Under the pieces are notes generated by a model. The model did not search any database. It saw only the letters and a list, made by a program, of their open reading frames with translations, and was not told the DNA's origin. 44,790 nucleotides of DNA from assembly GCA_903925975.1 (NCBI GenBank), contig CAIYHG010000071.1:1-44790 (forward strand), given 5' to 3'. Source of the stretch: an uncultured Acidobacteriia bacterium. Its GTDB lineage: Bacteria; Acidobacteriota; Terriglobia; Bryobacterales; Bryobacteraceae. Positions 17,124 to 26,003 of this stretch are shown in pieces; position 1 is the first letter of the stretch; every line of letters begins with the position of its first letter. A program made the translations under genes and the position numbers.

Positions 17124-19868
17124 TCATCGCCACCCGGCCTGCAGCGCGTCGATCATCGCTTGGAATGCGGGTTTCGGCGTATAGTTCGAGTCGAAGGGGA
17201 GCGCGGCGCCGAAACCGGAATAGTAGTAAGGTATCCAAGAGTATTTGTCGCTGAATTCCCAGGTTTGGAAGGCCGTGCATCCCGGGTTCTGCAGGCAGGC
17301 CGAGAGTATCCGCTGGTACTGCTTGGCTTCGGCCTGAAGATCCGATTCCGATCCTGTTCCCTGGGCGTTCACCGGCAGACGGACATCCATTTCGGTGATG
17401 TGCACCTGCAGGCCTAGCTCGGTGAGTTTTCGGATGTTCCGAACCAGGTCATCAGTGGCGGGATAACCGCTCGTGTCGATGTGCATTTGAAACCCGACTC
17501 CATCGATCGGCACGCCGCGGGACACGAAATCCTTCACCATGTTATAAACGGCCTGGAACTTATTGCCCGCGCCCTCGATGCCGTAATCGTTATAAAACAG
17601 CAGCGCGTTGGGATCGGCCTCGTGCGCCCAGCGAAACGCTTGCTCGATGTATCCGGCGCCTTCCAGGCCAATTCCCGGTTGATCGTACCAGATGGTATCC
17701 CGCAGGGCAGTTCCGTCTCCGGAAGCCGAGTCGCTGACCGCCTCATTCACAACGTCCCAGGCAAAGATCTTTCCCTTATAGTGCCCAACTACCGTCATGA
17801 TATGGTCCCGCAAGGCTTGGGCCAGCGCCGAACGGGAGGTTGACGCAATGCCAACCAGCCAATCCGGGTTCGCTGAGTACCAGCATAGGGTGTGCCCTCG
17901 CACCGCCATATCGTGGGCTTGAGCGAAGGAAACAAGCTGGTCGCCCGCCTCGAAGTCGTAAACATTCTGCGCGGGGTGGATGATCGGCCATTTCAACGCG
18001 TTCTCCGGCGTCAGCATATTGTATTGTTCGCCGAGCGTTGCGGCATAGGCCGGTTCGGTCATGGGGTTTGATCTCCATTCCTTGCCGGATGCGGCCGAGC
18101 CCATCAGCAAACCCGTCCGCGCGGCCGCCTGCCGGAGGCTAGCCGGAGCGGGCGGCAAATCCACGGAGATGCTGAACTGCCTGGAATCGCGCCCCGCTGC
18201 GTTGGCTGCCGTGACCGTGAAGGCGGAGGAAGTTTCCACGGCCGCGGGTGTGCCGCTGAACAGGCCCGTCGACGAGTCCAGGACTACGCCTGCGGGCAGC
18301 GTCCCCGCCGTGACGCTCCAGAGTATCGGCTCGGCGCCAGAAGCCTCCAGCGTCTCCGAATAGGCGGCTCCTGCCTGGGCCGGCGCCAGCGCAGCAGTCG
18401 TGATCGTGGGTATTGCGGGCGCCGGATTCACTGTCAGTCCGAACTCCCTGGAGTCGCTTCCAGCCGTGTTCATCGCCGTGACGGTGAACGTGAAAGTGCC
18501 TGCGCTCGCAGGCGTCCCGTCCAGAACCCCCGTAGACGAAGACAGGCTCAGTCCCGCGGGCAGCGCCCCGGCAGTCAGGCCCCAACTGATGGGCTTGGGG
18601 CCCGCAGCCGTCAATTCCCGCGTGTACGCTTCCCCGGCCTGCCCCGGGTGCAATGAAGTCGTCCTGATCGCTACCGTCGCGTTTTCCCGGCGCGAGGGAG
18701 TCCAGTCGCCTGCAGAAACATTGGGCATCGAGAAGGCGGAAAGCAATGCGGAATTGAGGTCGCCGGACAACGGATATCGAGCATCGCCGGCTTCTGCTGC
18801 CAGGTACTCATCGGGTATGCCATCCGACATCACGCCGCCCAAGCCGCTCGACCGGATGAAGTCCGAGATTGCGCGCAGCCGCGCGGGCCCTGGGTAGGTG
18901 ACGAACGCGTCTTGGGAACAGCTTCCCCCCACAAAACGGACGTACTGCGTCTGCCGCGTGTCATCCCAAGCGACCGTTCCGGATTTCCAAAACTTGGAGT
19001 TCACCAGGTCTTTGTAGGGGATGAAACGGCGGGAGAGCCGGCTGATGGGGATCTGAGAGGGATCTGTCACACCCATAGTGCCCGCCGAATCCAGGCAACC
19101 CTGGGCGATGACTCCGCGGAACGGAATGCTCAGCCCTAGCTTCCCTGTAGGAATCGCGCTCCTACGGATTGCCAAGGATAATGCGCCGAACGCATTATCC
19201 TGTCCGCCGGTTTGCGGAATAGATCCCAGGCTGGGCCCAACAGCAGTCAACGCAGTCACGTCCAGCGAGTCCCAATCGTAATCAGTGAGGTTAATCTGTT
19301 CAAGCTGCTCGTGCAGCTGTTCCGCCGCGTACATGTCGCTTAGCCGGATCGCAACGGTGAGAATCGCTCCCGGCATGGCGCGCCGGAGGCGGCTGATCAG
19401 ATCTGCATACTGGATGGGGACGATGTTGTGTTTCCACTCGAGGTTAACGCCGTCGTAGTTGTTTCGTTCGACAAACCCGCCAATCGCAAGGGCGAACCGG
19501 GAGATATTCTGGGGTTCGGTGCAAGCATTGATCGCCTCGGGGTCTCGATCATCCGAAATGCCGACGAGGGCCTTTACGCCTGCGGCATGCGCGGCATCGA
19601 CAAATCCGTCTACGCTGCCGCCGCTGAGCTGTGCCGAGGTCGTATCAAGACTGCAAATGCCGTCAACAAACCTGGGGGTCAGCGCCTGGTGAACCACGTG
19701 CGTGTACTCGGACCACGGTATCGATGCAGTTGTCTGCGCCCCGCTGAAACGCGGATTGAAGTATCCCGTTCGCCACTGTGAGGAAGCCGGCAAGACTAGG
19801 GCAAACACGCCCAGTAACACTCTTCCCCAATGAGGACGCCCGCCTGAACTCAGCCCACCCGGAATCAA
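17124..19868 (-). CDS. Secreted GH18-like / double Ig-like (He_PIG) / GH10 xylanase fusion
   Basis: 914 residues from a TTG start with GGAGG eight bases upstream. A signal peptide (to about 31) precedes a TIM-barrel-like region (about 32-390) resembling GH18, including SDGIPDEYL near its end. The catalytic signature of GH18 (DGxDxDxE) reads D139-G-V-N-L-E-W-K146, so the acid/base Glu is Lys and chitinase activity is unlikely. Two Ig-like putative-Ig repeats follow (about 405-575), each with the LPAGL/V-DSSTGxxxGTP pattern. Residues 577-914 are a GH10 domain with RGHTLCWYS, WDVVNEA (acid/base Glu709) and HITEMDVRL (nucleophile Glu826), so endo-1,4-beta-xylanase activity is likely. The inactive barrel may bind polysaccharide. 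Gene is isolated, probably monocistronic. Confidence 0.85.
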   Translation of the reverse strand: MIPGGLSSGGRPHWGRVLLGVFALVLPASSQWRTGYFNPRFSGAQTTASIPWSEYTHVVHQALTPRFVDGICSLDTTSAQLSGGSVDGFVDAAHAAGVKALVGISDDRDPEAINACTEPQNISRFALAIGGFVERNNYDGVNLEWKHNIVPIQYADLISRLRRAMPGAILTVAIRLSDMYAAEQLHEQLEQINLTDYDWDSLDVTALTAVGPSLGSIPQTGGQDNAFGALSLAIRRSAIPTGKLGLSIPFRGVIAQGCLDSAGTMGVTDPSQIPISRLSRRFIPYKDLVNSKFWKSGTVAWDDTRQTQYVRFVGGSCSQDAFVTYPGPARLRAISDFIRSSGLGGVMSDGIPDEYLAAEAGDARYPLSGDLNSALLSAFSMPNVSAGDWTPSRRENATVAIRTTSLHPGQAGEAYTRELTAAGPKPISWGLTAGALPAGLSLSSSTGVLDGTPASAGTFTFTVTAMNTAGSDSREFGLTVNPAPAIPTITTAALAPAQAGAAYSETLEASGAEPILWSVTAGTLPAGVVLDSSTGLFSGTPAAVETSSAFTVTAANAAGRDSRQFSISVDLPPAPASLRQAAARTGLLMGSAASGKEWRSNPMTEPAYAATLGEQYNMLTPENALKWPIIHPAQNVYDFEAGDQLVSFAQAHDMAVRGHTLCWYSANPDWLVGIASTSRSALAQALRDHIMTVVGHYKGKIFAWDVVNEAVSDSASGDGTALRDTIWYDQPGIGLEGAGYIEQAFRWAHEADPNALLFYNDYGIEGAGNKFQAVYNMVKDFVSRGVPIDGVGFQMHIDTSGYPATDDLVRNIRKLTELGLQVHITEMDVRLPVNAQGTGSESDLQAEAKQYQRILSACLQNPGCTAFQTWEFSDKYSWIPYYYSGFGAALPFDSNYTPKPAFQAMIDALQAGWR

Positions 19869-20189
19869 GATCTCGCCTCCAAAACGAACACTGAAAAGGG
19901 GGCCGCCCCAGGCACTTCCGCCGATAAACAGGGAACCGAACGCATCTACACCCGGCGCCTGTTTGAAGAAGACGGTTAGCCTTGGCCCGTACCGTTGTTA
20001 TCGGCCAATCCGCGCGGGAAGAATAGGTCCACAATGGTTAGCCGCTTTCTGCTCTTTCAGGTGAAAGCCGGCTTCGACGAATCAAAGTGAGGCGAGGGCG
20101 CCAGTCGCATTGTGATGGCCGAACTTGAGGCCCGCAGCAAGCTGCCGGCGCCGCCGAAAAGGTCCTGAGGAATCGCTGCAATTCTGGCT
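19869..20189. other. 321-base gap upstream of the glycosidase gene
   Basis: Nothing coding is supportable. It should carry the promoter of the GH18-like/GH10 gene on the minus strand; I could not pick a clear -35/-10 pair. Confidence 0.4.
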
Positions 20190-20390
20190 TGATATCGAGG
20201 CAGCCGCCGGCATCATGATCGTCACCGGCACTGTGTCGGCACGCACGAACCGGCCCGTGCGGGATGACGTTGCCATGACCGACGAGATCACCATTATGGG
20301 GAAGGTCCTGCCCGGCATGGGTGCTCTGTGCTTCAAGAGGACCAGTTGAGACGGGCGTGGCATTCTTCCGTTGGCCCGCTCCCTAATTAA
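20190..20390 (+). pseudogene. Lon protease proteolytic-domain remnant
   Basis: The plus strand reads [17 protein letters not shown], then [21 protein letters not shown], which matches the most conserved part of the Lon P domain (normally GPSAG...RPVRxDVAMTGEITLxGxVLP). The catalytic Ser of PSAG is Ala here. After VLP the frame loses similarity and stops at 20347-20349; a second frame (from VLQEDQ to about 20390) faintly resembles the next Lon block, suggesting a frameshift. The AAA+ and N domains are absent. It is a dead fragment of about 55 codons, perhaps left by rearrangement. It lies just beyond the 3' end of the GGDEF-EAL gene, convergent with it. Confidence 0.65.
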
Positions 20391-20478
20391 TACCGCCAGG
20401 CGGTTCCGTATGAAGATCGATGGGCTTACAGCGCGGTCTACCGCCGCGGCCATCTGTTCCGCTCTGGTTATCACCGGT

Positions 20479-22314
20479 TCAATGCTCGCGCAGGCAACCT
20501 TTGGGCGGCAGAATCCATCTGGCGCGGAACTCATCGCCGGGGAGCGGCCTGCCGTGCAGGAAGCCCTGTATCACATCGCAACCGAGAGAGGCCAGGTAGG
20601 CCTGCTGCTCTTCGGTCTCCACGCCCTCGGCTACGAGCGACTTGCCCATGCCGCGCGCCATCGAAACGATGGTCTCGACCACCGGGGAGCGGTCGCCGGC
20701 GCGAACGATCTGACGCACAAACGAGGCATCGATCTTGATCACGTCCACCGGCATGCACTGCAACTGGGAAAGCGAAGAATACCCCGTGCCGAAATCGTCC
20801 ACCGCCAGGGATATGCCCAGCGACTTCAGCTCCCGCAATCTCGCGGCGGCCTGCTCGGCGTCTCCCACTAGGACGCTCTCGGTGAGTTCGAGCTCCAGCG
20901 ATTCCGGCGGAACGCCCGATTCCTTCAGCGCGGATTTCACGGTTTCGAGAAACCCGCCCTGGTTGAGTTGGACGGCTGAAACATTCACGGCCATGTGCGC
21001 CCCGGAACCGAGGCGGCGCCACTCAGCCAGTTCGAGGCAGGCCTGACGCAGCACCCATTCTCCGATGGGCACGATCAACCCCGTCTGCTCCGCCATGGGG
21101 ATGAACGTAGCGGGCGAGACGCGGCCGATCGCGGGGTGGTCCCACCGCACCAGCGCTTCCGCGCCGGCAATCATCCGGCTGGCCGCGGCGACCTTGGGCT
21201 GGAAGGCAAGGCTCAGTTCGGCGCGTTTGAGCGCGCGCCCCAAAGCGCTCTCCAGGCGAGCCTTGTGCAGCGCCGAACCGTCCCGTTCGGGAAGATAGCC
21301 TCGAACGCAGTTGCGCCCCACCTGCTTGGCGCGCTGGAGCGCGGCCTCCGCGCAACGCTGTAGCGCCAGCGGTTCGGAGGCCTGATCGGGGTAGAGCGCG
21401 CACCCGAAGCTGGCGGTGACGGTCAGTTCGTGCCCGCCCACCTCAATGGGAGCGGCCAGACGCTCGCGGATGCGTTCCGCCGCGCCGAGAGCCGCCTCCA
21501 GGTCGCATTGGCCGGGCAGGACCGCGCTGAACTCGTCGCCGCCCGTGTGCGCAAGCGTGTCTCCCGGGCGCAGCCCACCCTCCATGCGGCGGGCGGCTTG
21601 TTCCAGCAACAGGTCGCCTACTCCGCGCCCCAACAGATCGTTGATCACGCGAAAGCGGTCGATACCGATGCGGAGCAACGCCACGCCGCTTCGGGAGTCA
21701 TCGGCGCCCGCGACGGCCTGCGCCAGCTTTTCCTCAAGCAGCCAGCGGTTCGGCAGCAACGTGACGCTATCGTGATGGGCGTGATGAATCAGGTCGGCCA
21801 TCATGTGGCGTTGCTCGATGGCGATCGCCGCCAGACGCGCCGCAAACCGCAGACCGTCCGGATCCACGCAGTCCGGCGATTCGCCGTGCTCGACAAAAGC
21901 CGTCACCTCACCCAGGAGCTCTCCGATTTCGGTCACGATGGGTTCAGTGCGGCAGCCGCGCATCCCGGCCGCGAGCGCCGCGAGCGTCCATGTGCCGGCT
22001 GACGGTAAAGCCGCAAAGTCGATGTAGCCCGAAAGGAACTGCCCCCACGGGGGAACGGAGCCGCCGTCGCCGGCGTTCAACAAGCACGCCATGGCCCGCG
22101 GGACGCCCTCCGCCGCCACGCAGCCGAGCTTGCCGCCGCGCGGCGCAACGATGGCGCAATGGCGCAGTGCGTAAGCCTCCGCGGCAAACCGCAAAATTTC
22201 GCCCAGCGCTTCCTCCGGGTCCCCATTGCGGGCAAATAGCTCCAGAATGCGCCACGAGCGGTGGCTTTGCGGCCGCAGATCCAGTAGCGCCCCGTTCTCC
22301 GTTAGCGGTTTCAT
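20479..22314 (-). CDS. GGDEF-EAL c-di-GMP enzyme with N-terminal GAF-like region
   Basis: 611 residues. The first 170 look like a GAF-type sensory domain. The GGDEF domain (about 180-340) keeps GGDEF (258-262) and an RxxD inhibitory site (R249-D252), but the usual first Asp of the metal-binding strand is Gly (RIGIDRF) and the GH pair is GR, so cyclase activity may be weak. The EAL domain (about 355-600) has EALVRW (386-391), LELTES, DDFGTGYSSLSQL and KIDASFVR, the catalytic metal ligands of c-di-GMP phosphodiesterases. Net hydrolysis of c-di-GMP is the best guess. The ATG overlaps the previous stop as ATGA; it is the third gene of an operon with two GGDEF-related proteins. Confidence 0.9.
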   Translation of the reverse strand: MKPLTENGALLDLRPQSHRSWRILELFARNGDPEEALGEILRFAAEAYALRHCAIVAPRGGKLGCVAAEGVPRAMACLLNAGDGGSVPPWGQFLSGYIDFAALPSAGTWTLAALAAGMRGCRTEPIVTEIGELLGEVTAFVEHGESPDCVDPDGLRFAARLAAIAIEQRHMMADLIHHAHHDSVTLLPNRWLLEEKLAQAVAGADDSRSGVALLRIGIDRFRVINDLLGRGVGDLLLEQAARRMEGGLRPGDTLAHTGGDEFSAVLPGQCDLEAALGAAERIRERLAAPIEVGGHELTVTASFGCALYPDQASEPLALQRCAEAALQRAKQVGRNCVRGYLPERDGSALHKARLESALGRALKRAELSLAFQPKVAAASRMIAGAEALVRWDHPAIGRVSPATFIPMAEQTGLIVPIGEWVLRQACLELAEWRRLGSGAHMAVNVSAVQLNQGGFLETVKSALKESGVPPESLELELTESVLVGDAEQAAARLRELKSLGISLAVDDFGTGYSSLSQLQCMPVDVIKIDASFVRQIVRAGDRSPVVETIVSMARGMGKSLVAEGVETEEQQAYLASLGCDVIQGFLHGRPLPGDEFRARWILPPKGCLREH

Positions 22315-23291
22315 GTGGCCAGGAAAGCGTCAACGCATCCGGGTATATCTTCGCGGCGCGTCTCGGGCGGAACCACATACCAGCGGCACGGACTGCGAAG
22401 CACCGCCACCCGGCCTCCCACGTCAAGATCGGACGTGCGCGGCATGGTGTCGAAGCGGCCGCGGATATCGCATTCCACCACCTCGGCCGGGCGCTCGTCG
22501 AAAACCTCCGCCACGAGGGCGCTTTCGCTCCAGCGGTAGATCTGTTTTGACGCCGGCAGCCGGCCCGAGAGCTCAGTCACGAATCCGGCGACGTATTTCT
22601 CGCCGATACCCGTTCCGTAGCGCGATTTGATGTCGGGCTGCCTCTCCATGAGGACCACGAGCAGAAATGCAAGCCGGTCAATCCCGGCGATGCGCCGCTC
22701 GAATTCCGGCCGGCCCGGCAGACCACCGCGCGCAAGGGCCAACGATTCCTGCGCCCGCCTGACCTCGCTTTCGATCGCCGCCCTGGTGACGCCGAAATCC
22801 CGCCGCTCGGCTTCGGCCGCGTTGCGAACCGAATCGACGCATAAGCGGAGCCGGTCTTTCAACGACGCCATATCCGTAATCTGCGAGGCGGACCGGATTT
22901 CGCCCTCAATCGATTTCAACCGGTCGAGCGAGCGATCGTTGCCGCGCGAGAGCGCCTCGATGGTTTGTTGCAGCACCGCCACCATCTTCTGAAGGTCGAG
23001 CTTCTCACGGTGTTCCAACTCTTGTTTCTCGCGCCGGGAACCCGCCAGGATCTGCGAAACTTCCGCGCCGAGTTGCGCGATCTCGTCGGGGCTCTCCGCC
23101 GTTTCGACGCGCTGCTGGAACTCAGGCGCCGCGGAGGCAAAGGGCTCGTTATCGATGCGCGCCTGCTCTCCGATTTCGCCGAGCAACCCCAGTGATAGCG
23201 AAACGAGGGAGGCGTGGAACCCATCCACCGGATCGGCTACGCGCTCCCCGGATTCGCCTCGCATATTTAGATATTTGCGAATCGAGATCAT
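22311..23291 (-). CDS. Degenerate GGDEF-domain protein, paralogue of the upstream cyclase
   Basis: 326 residues from ATG 23289-23291 (GAGGAG seven bases before). The open frame extends upstream, but only through Arg/Pro-rich antisense-like sequence. It begins ISIRKYL, like ISIRSYI in the upstream gene, and shares its layout: helical N-terminal half with coiled-coil (about 80-190), then a GGDEF fold. In that fold the signature is S255-E-S-A-L259 inside YRWSESALV, matching GRWGGDEFVV of its neighbour, and the substrate and metal residues are gone. It cannot be a normal cyclase; it may bind nucleotide, or hetero-oligomerise with its neighbours. It lies 10 bases after the cyclase gene and overlaps the next by ATGA. 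Confidence 0.75.
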   Translation of the reverse strand: MISIRKYLNMRGESGERVADPVDGFHASLVSLSLGLLGEIGEQARIDNEPFASAAPEFQQRVETAESPDEIAQLGAEVSQILAGSRREKQELEHREKLDLQKMVAVLQQTIEALSRGNDRSLDRLKSIEGEIRSASQITDMASLKDRLRLCVDSVRNAAEAERRDFGVTRAAIESEVRRAQESLALARGGLPGRPEFERRIAGIDRLAFLLVVLMERQPDIKSRYGTGIGEKYVAGFVTELSGRLPASKQIYRWSESALVAEVFDERPAEVVECDIRGRFDTMPRTSDLDVGGRVAVLRSPCRWYVVPPETRREDIPGCVDAFLAT

Positions 23292-23301
23292 GTCGATCTC
23301 C

Positions 23302-24693
23302 TCATCGATTGCGGCGGCCATACCAGCGCAGCCCGGCAGCGACAGCCGTTCCCTGCGGTTGATACGGCGGTTTCCGTTCAGGCGCAGGCGCCTTTCCGGC
23401 CGGCGGGGAAGCGGAGTTTGCGCGCGGCGCGGCAGCCGGCAGCGCTTCCGCCGATTGCGGGGGTTCCGCGGCGGGGGCGGCGCGGTCTTCACGTTGGATC
23501 GCCGCGCCGGCGAGCGGCTCGGGGACCCGAGGCGTTTCGGCCGCTTGCGGAGATCGCACGGCAGCTCGGGCGGCGCGCTCCTCCCGGGCGCGGTTGTCGC
23601 TGTACGTGGCGGCGCCGGGCGCGGGAACCGGCCGCGCTTCGGCCGGGCGCGGGGGTTCCGCGGCGGCGCGGGCGGCGCGCTCTTCGCAGGCGCGCTTGTC
23701 GCGGTACATGGCGGCGTCGGCGCGTTCCACCAGCGTGCGCAGCGTATCGCCCTCCTGCCAGAGAGCCGTCCCGACCGCCGCGCTCACCGCCACCTTCCGG
23801 GTCGCATCCCCATCCCGGATGGCGTAGTTTCCAAATAGCCAATTGGAAATGCGCGCCACATTGCCCTGGAAATCCTGCGGGCCGCCGTCCATCACCACGA
23901 CGAACTCATCACCGCCCCACCGGCCAACCGTATCGGTGGCTCGAAGCACGGACTTCAGCTCCGCGCCGATTTGCTTGAGAAGATCGTCGCCCGCCAGGTG
24001 CCCGCAGGTGTCGTTCAGTTGCTTGAACCCGTTCAGATCCATCAGCAGGACGGCGAATTCCTTCTTCCGTTCGATGCGGCGCACGATGGCGGCTTCGACG
24101 CGCCTGCGGTTGTAGAGTCCGGTAAGCGGGTCCTGGCCCGCAAGACGCTCCGCGTCATCCAGCCGCGTTTGATAGACCACCAGGTCTTTGCGCAGGCGCG
24201 CCAGCGATTTCTGGCTCTCCTCGGCCATGGTCTCCGCGCAGGATTTCAGATCGATCGCGCTCTTCATCAACGAATCGCGGATGGTGGCCAAATCGTGCAG
24301 GTCGGCCATAGCTTCCAGGCGGCCCGTGAATTCCCCAATACGGTTGGAATAGCGCTGATCGCGCTCGCCGGTCAAATCCGCCGTGGCCGCCAGAATCATC
24401 ATCAGCTCTTTGACTTCCACGGCGCGCTGTTTCAGGTAGTCAGCCGATTCGCTGCCCCACTTGGCAAGTTCGGCTTCCACCTTCTGCGCGGTTTCTTCCA
24501 CCGCTTCCGGCGTGGACTCGGGAGAGAGCGCCGACTGAAGGAGCAAGAGATTCTGTTGCAGCGTGGAGCCCACCGGAGGGCAGGCCTGCACTCCGCTCTC
24601 CCCTATCGCGCCGAGCACCGAACGGTAGGACGCCAGCGCCGAGTCATGGCGGCGCCCCGCATCCCGGTCAATATAGCTTCTGATCGAGATCAT
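23302..24693 (-). CDS. Diguanylate cyclase with repeat-rich C-terminal tail
   Basis: 463 residues; ATG with AGGTGA just upstream. Residues 1-180 are helical with no clear sensor motif. The GGDEF domain (about 185-350) is complete: DPLTGLYNRR, LLMDLNGFKQLND, CGHLAGDDLL, RWGGDEF (260-264) and an RxxD feedback site (R251-D254), so it should make c-di-GMP and be product-inhibited. The last 110 residues are a low-complexity Ala/Pro/Arg/Glu tail made of about three imperfect repeats of some 34 residues, seen best as EERAARAA followed by Pro-rich sequence. The tail ends in basic residues. First gene of the operon; divergent from the PEP-CTERM LamG gene. Confidence 0.9.
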   Translation of the reverse strand: MISIRSYIDRDAGRRHDSALASYRSVLGAIGESGVQACPPVGSTLQQNLLLLQSALSPESTPEAVEETAQKVEAELAKWGSESADYLKQRAVEVKELMMILAATADLTGERDQRYSNRIGEFTGRLEAMADLHDLATIRDSLMKSAIDLKSCAETMAEESQKSLARLRKDLVVYQTRLDDAERLAGQDPLTGLYNRRRVEAAIVRRIERKKEFAVLLMDLNGFKQLNDTCGHLAGDDLLKQIGAELKSVLRATDTVGRWGGDEFVVVMDGGPQDFQGNVARISNWLFGNYAIRDGDATRKVAVSAAVGTALWQEGDTLRTLVERADAAMYRDKRACEERAARAAAEPPRPAEARPVPAPGAATYSDNRAREERAARAAVRSPQAAETPRVPEPLAGAAIQREDRAAPAAEPPQSAEALPAAAPRANSASPPAGKAPAPERKPPYQPQGTAVAAGLRWYGRRNR

Positions 24694-24833
24694 TCACCTC
24701 ACTCATCGGCAATATTGCCGGAAAGCCGGAGGCTGATGAAGGGAAAGTGAGTGGCAGCGCGTGGACGGCGGGTGGGCCGGTGCTTCGCCCAATGTGGATA
24801 ATTTAGATCCGTAATGAATCGTACGGTTCTGCG

Positions 24834-24895
24834 TTGGCGCTAGAGGCACCCGCTGATACAATTTTGAAAATCTATATGCGTTCCTCCTGAACGCA
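24834..24895 (+). promoter_or_regulatory. Sigma-70-like promoter and leader hairpin for the PEP-CTERM LamG gene
   Basis: TTGGCG at 24834-24839 and TACAAT at 24857-24862 are separated by 17 bases, a good housekeeping-sigma match. Transcription would start near 24869. The leader then contains a perfect inverted repeat TGCGTTC-ctcct-GAACGCA (24877-24895) whose loop is purine-complementary and which lies about 30 bases before the GTG start; it could be an operator or a structure affecting translation. Confidence 0.5.
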
Positions 24896-24924
24896 ACATT
24901 TTGAACCACTTGGAGATGATTCTG

Positions 24925-25671
24925 GTGCGGATACTGTCAAACTTGGCGATGGTGTTGGCCCTGGCGGGGAGCGCCACCGCGGGAACCCTGATCCACGAAT
25001 ACACCTTCAGCAACGACGGTTTCGTCATCGATTCCGCCGGGACGGAAAACGGGGCGCTGAATTTCGGCGCGGCGGTGTCGGGCAGCGTGCTGATTCTGGC
25101 AGGCGATCCCCAGTTCGTTGGGTTTGGGGTACATCTGGTTCCCACAGGCGGTAGCTACACCGTCTCCGTGGACTATAAGCCGGATTTCACGGTGCAACCG
25201 GGCATCACCGAGTTGATCGCGCAGGGCTCCTCCGGCGGTCCCGGGTTCTACATAGGCGGCGACGGCGGCTACAATTTCCGGGTCACGGATTCGTGGCCGT
25301 ATCCCTTCGGCGCTTATCCCACCAATGCGGGCTGGCACCGGGTGACGCTGGTGGTGGATTCCGCGCTCAACCAATCCCGCTTCTATAGGGACGGCGTGCT
25401 CAGCGATACGCTGGGCCTCGCGATTGCGACGACGAGCGGCGGCTCGAACACCTTCCTCGGCAAGCAGTTCGGCGCCTACACCGAGTACTTCACCGGACAG
25501 ATGGACAACCTGCGGATCTGGTCCGGCGCTCTCTCGGGAACCGAGGTCGCGAATATGGATTCCATGGGAGGAGAGGTACCCGAGCCCTCCACCATATTGC
25601 TGACTCTGGCCGGAGGCGCAATTCTGGCGCTGCGCCGCCGGTTCTCGAAGCCCTCCGCGCCGCAGGCTTGA
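24925..25671 (+). CDS. Secreted LamG-like PEP-CTERM protein
   Basis: 248 residues from the GTG at 24925, with GGAG nine bases before; this start gives a compact signal peptide ending Ser-Ala-Thr-Ala. The mature region is a concanavalin/LamG-like fold (LIHEYTFSN, YTVSVDYKPDF, AGWHRVTLVVDSA, FYRDGVLSDT, GQMDNLRIWSGALSGTEV). The C-terminus has VPEPSTILLTLAGGAIL and a run of Arg, the PEP-CTERM sorting tail, followed by nine residues. It probably binds carbohydrate or other ligands at the surface and is handled by an exosortase; the one in this window is a type-E enzyme, so another may be responsible. Confidence 0.85.
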   Translation: MRILSNLAMVLALAGSATAGTLIHEYTFSNDGFVIDSAGTENGALNFGAAVSGSVLILAGDPQFVGFGVHLVPTGGSYTVSVDYKPDFTVQPGITELIAQGSSGGPGFYIGGDGGYNFRVTDSWPYPFGAYPTNAGWHRVTLVVDSALNQSRFYRDGVLSDTLGLAIATTSGGSNTFLGKQFGAYTEYFTGQMDNLRIWSGALSGTEVANMDSMGGEVPEPSTILLTLAGGAILALRRRFSKPSAPQA

Positions 25672-26003
25672 GGCGGGAAGCGTTTCGACCCCGGGTTGTC
25701 CCACATCCCTCGCCGGCGGGAATTACCGGAAAACTGCTCGAAGCAGAGCGGGGATTGGACGCAATCGCGGCCTTCAGGTGATCTCCTGCGGAGAATAACT
25801 GGCACATTCTCCGCATAATATGCGGAGAACTTACATTCACGGGCATGAACCGACGTCCCGGTTGGCTGGCCGGGTACGTTCTCTATGGCCGTGCTCCTGG
25901 CGCGGCTGCCGGTCCGACTCCGCTCGCGGGGCCTTAGCGGCGTGCAGACACAACCGCCTGTAGCGGGAAAACGTCCGGTCCCCGAACAGCCCGGAGCAAG
26001 TGA
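25672..26003. other. 332-base gap between convergent genes, holding a palindromic repeat site
   Basis: No gene is supportable. It contains the triple TGCGGAGAA motif described separately and otherwise only GC-rich sequence between the LamG gene (plus) and the methyltransferase gene (minus). I see no strong U-tailed terminator. Confidence 0.5.
25787..25830. repeat. Three alternating copies of TGCGGAGAA: recombination-site-like palindromes
   Basis: TGCGGAGAAT (25787-25796), then ATTCTCCGCA (25806-25815), then TGCGGAGAAC (25821-25830). Copies 1 and 2 are a perfect 10-base inverted repeat with a 9-base spacer. Copies 2 and 3 form TTCTCCGCAT-AAT-ATGCGGAGAA, a near-continuous palindrome. Short inverted arms around an AT-rich core are the architecture of tyrosine-recombinase core sites, and sites of this general look flank some integrase cassettes in Acidobacteriota and Planctomycetes (from memory). 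No integrase is adjacent here. Confidence 0.5.

Noticed and set aside
20082-20534. 150-codon minus-strand ORF over the Lon remnant
   Set aside because: It lies antisense to a recognisable Lon segment and has no motif or start signal; the Lon reading explains the conserved pattern better.
23292-23492. 67-codon extension of the degenerate GGDEF protein
   Set aside because: It is Arg/Pro-rich and overlaps the cyclase tail in another frame; the internal ATG has a good ribosome site and matches the paralogue's start.
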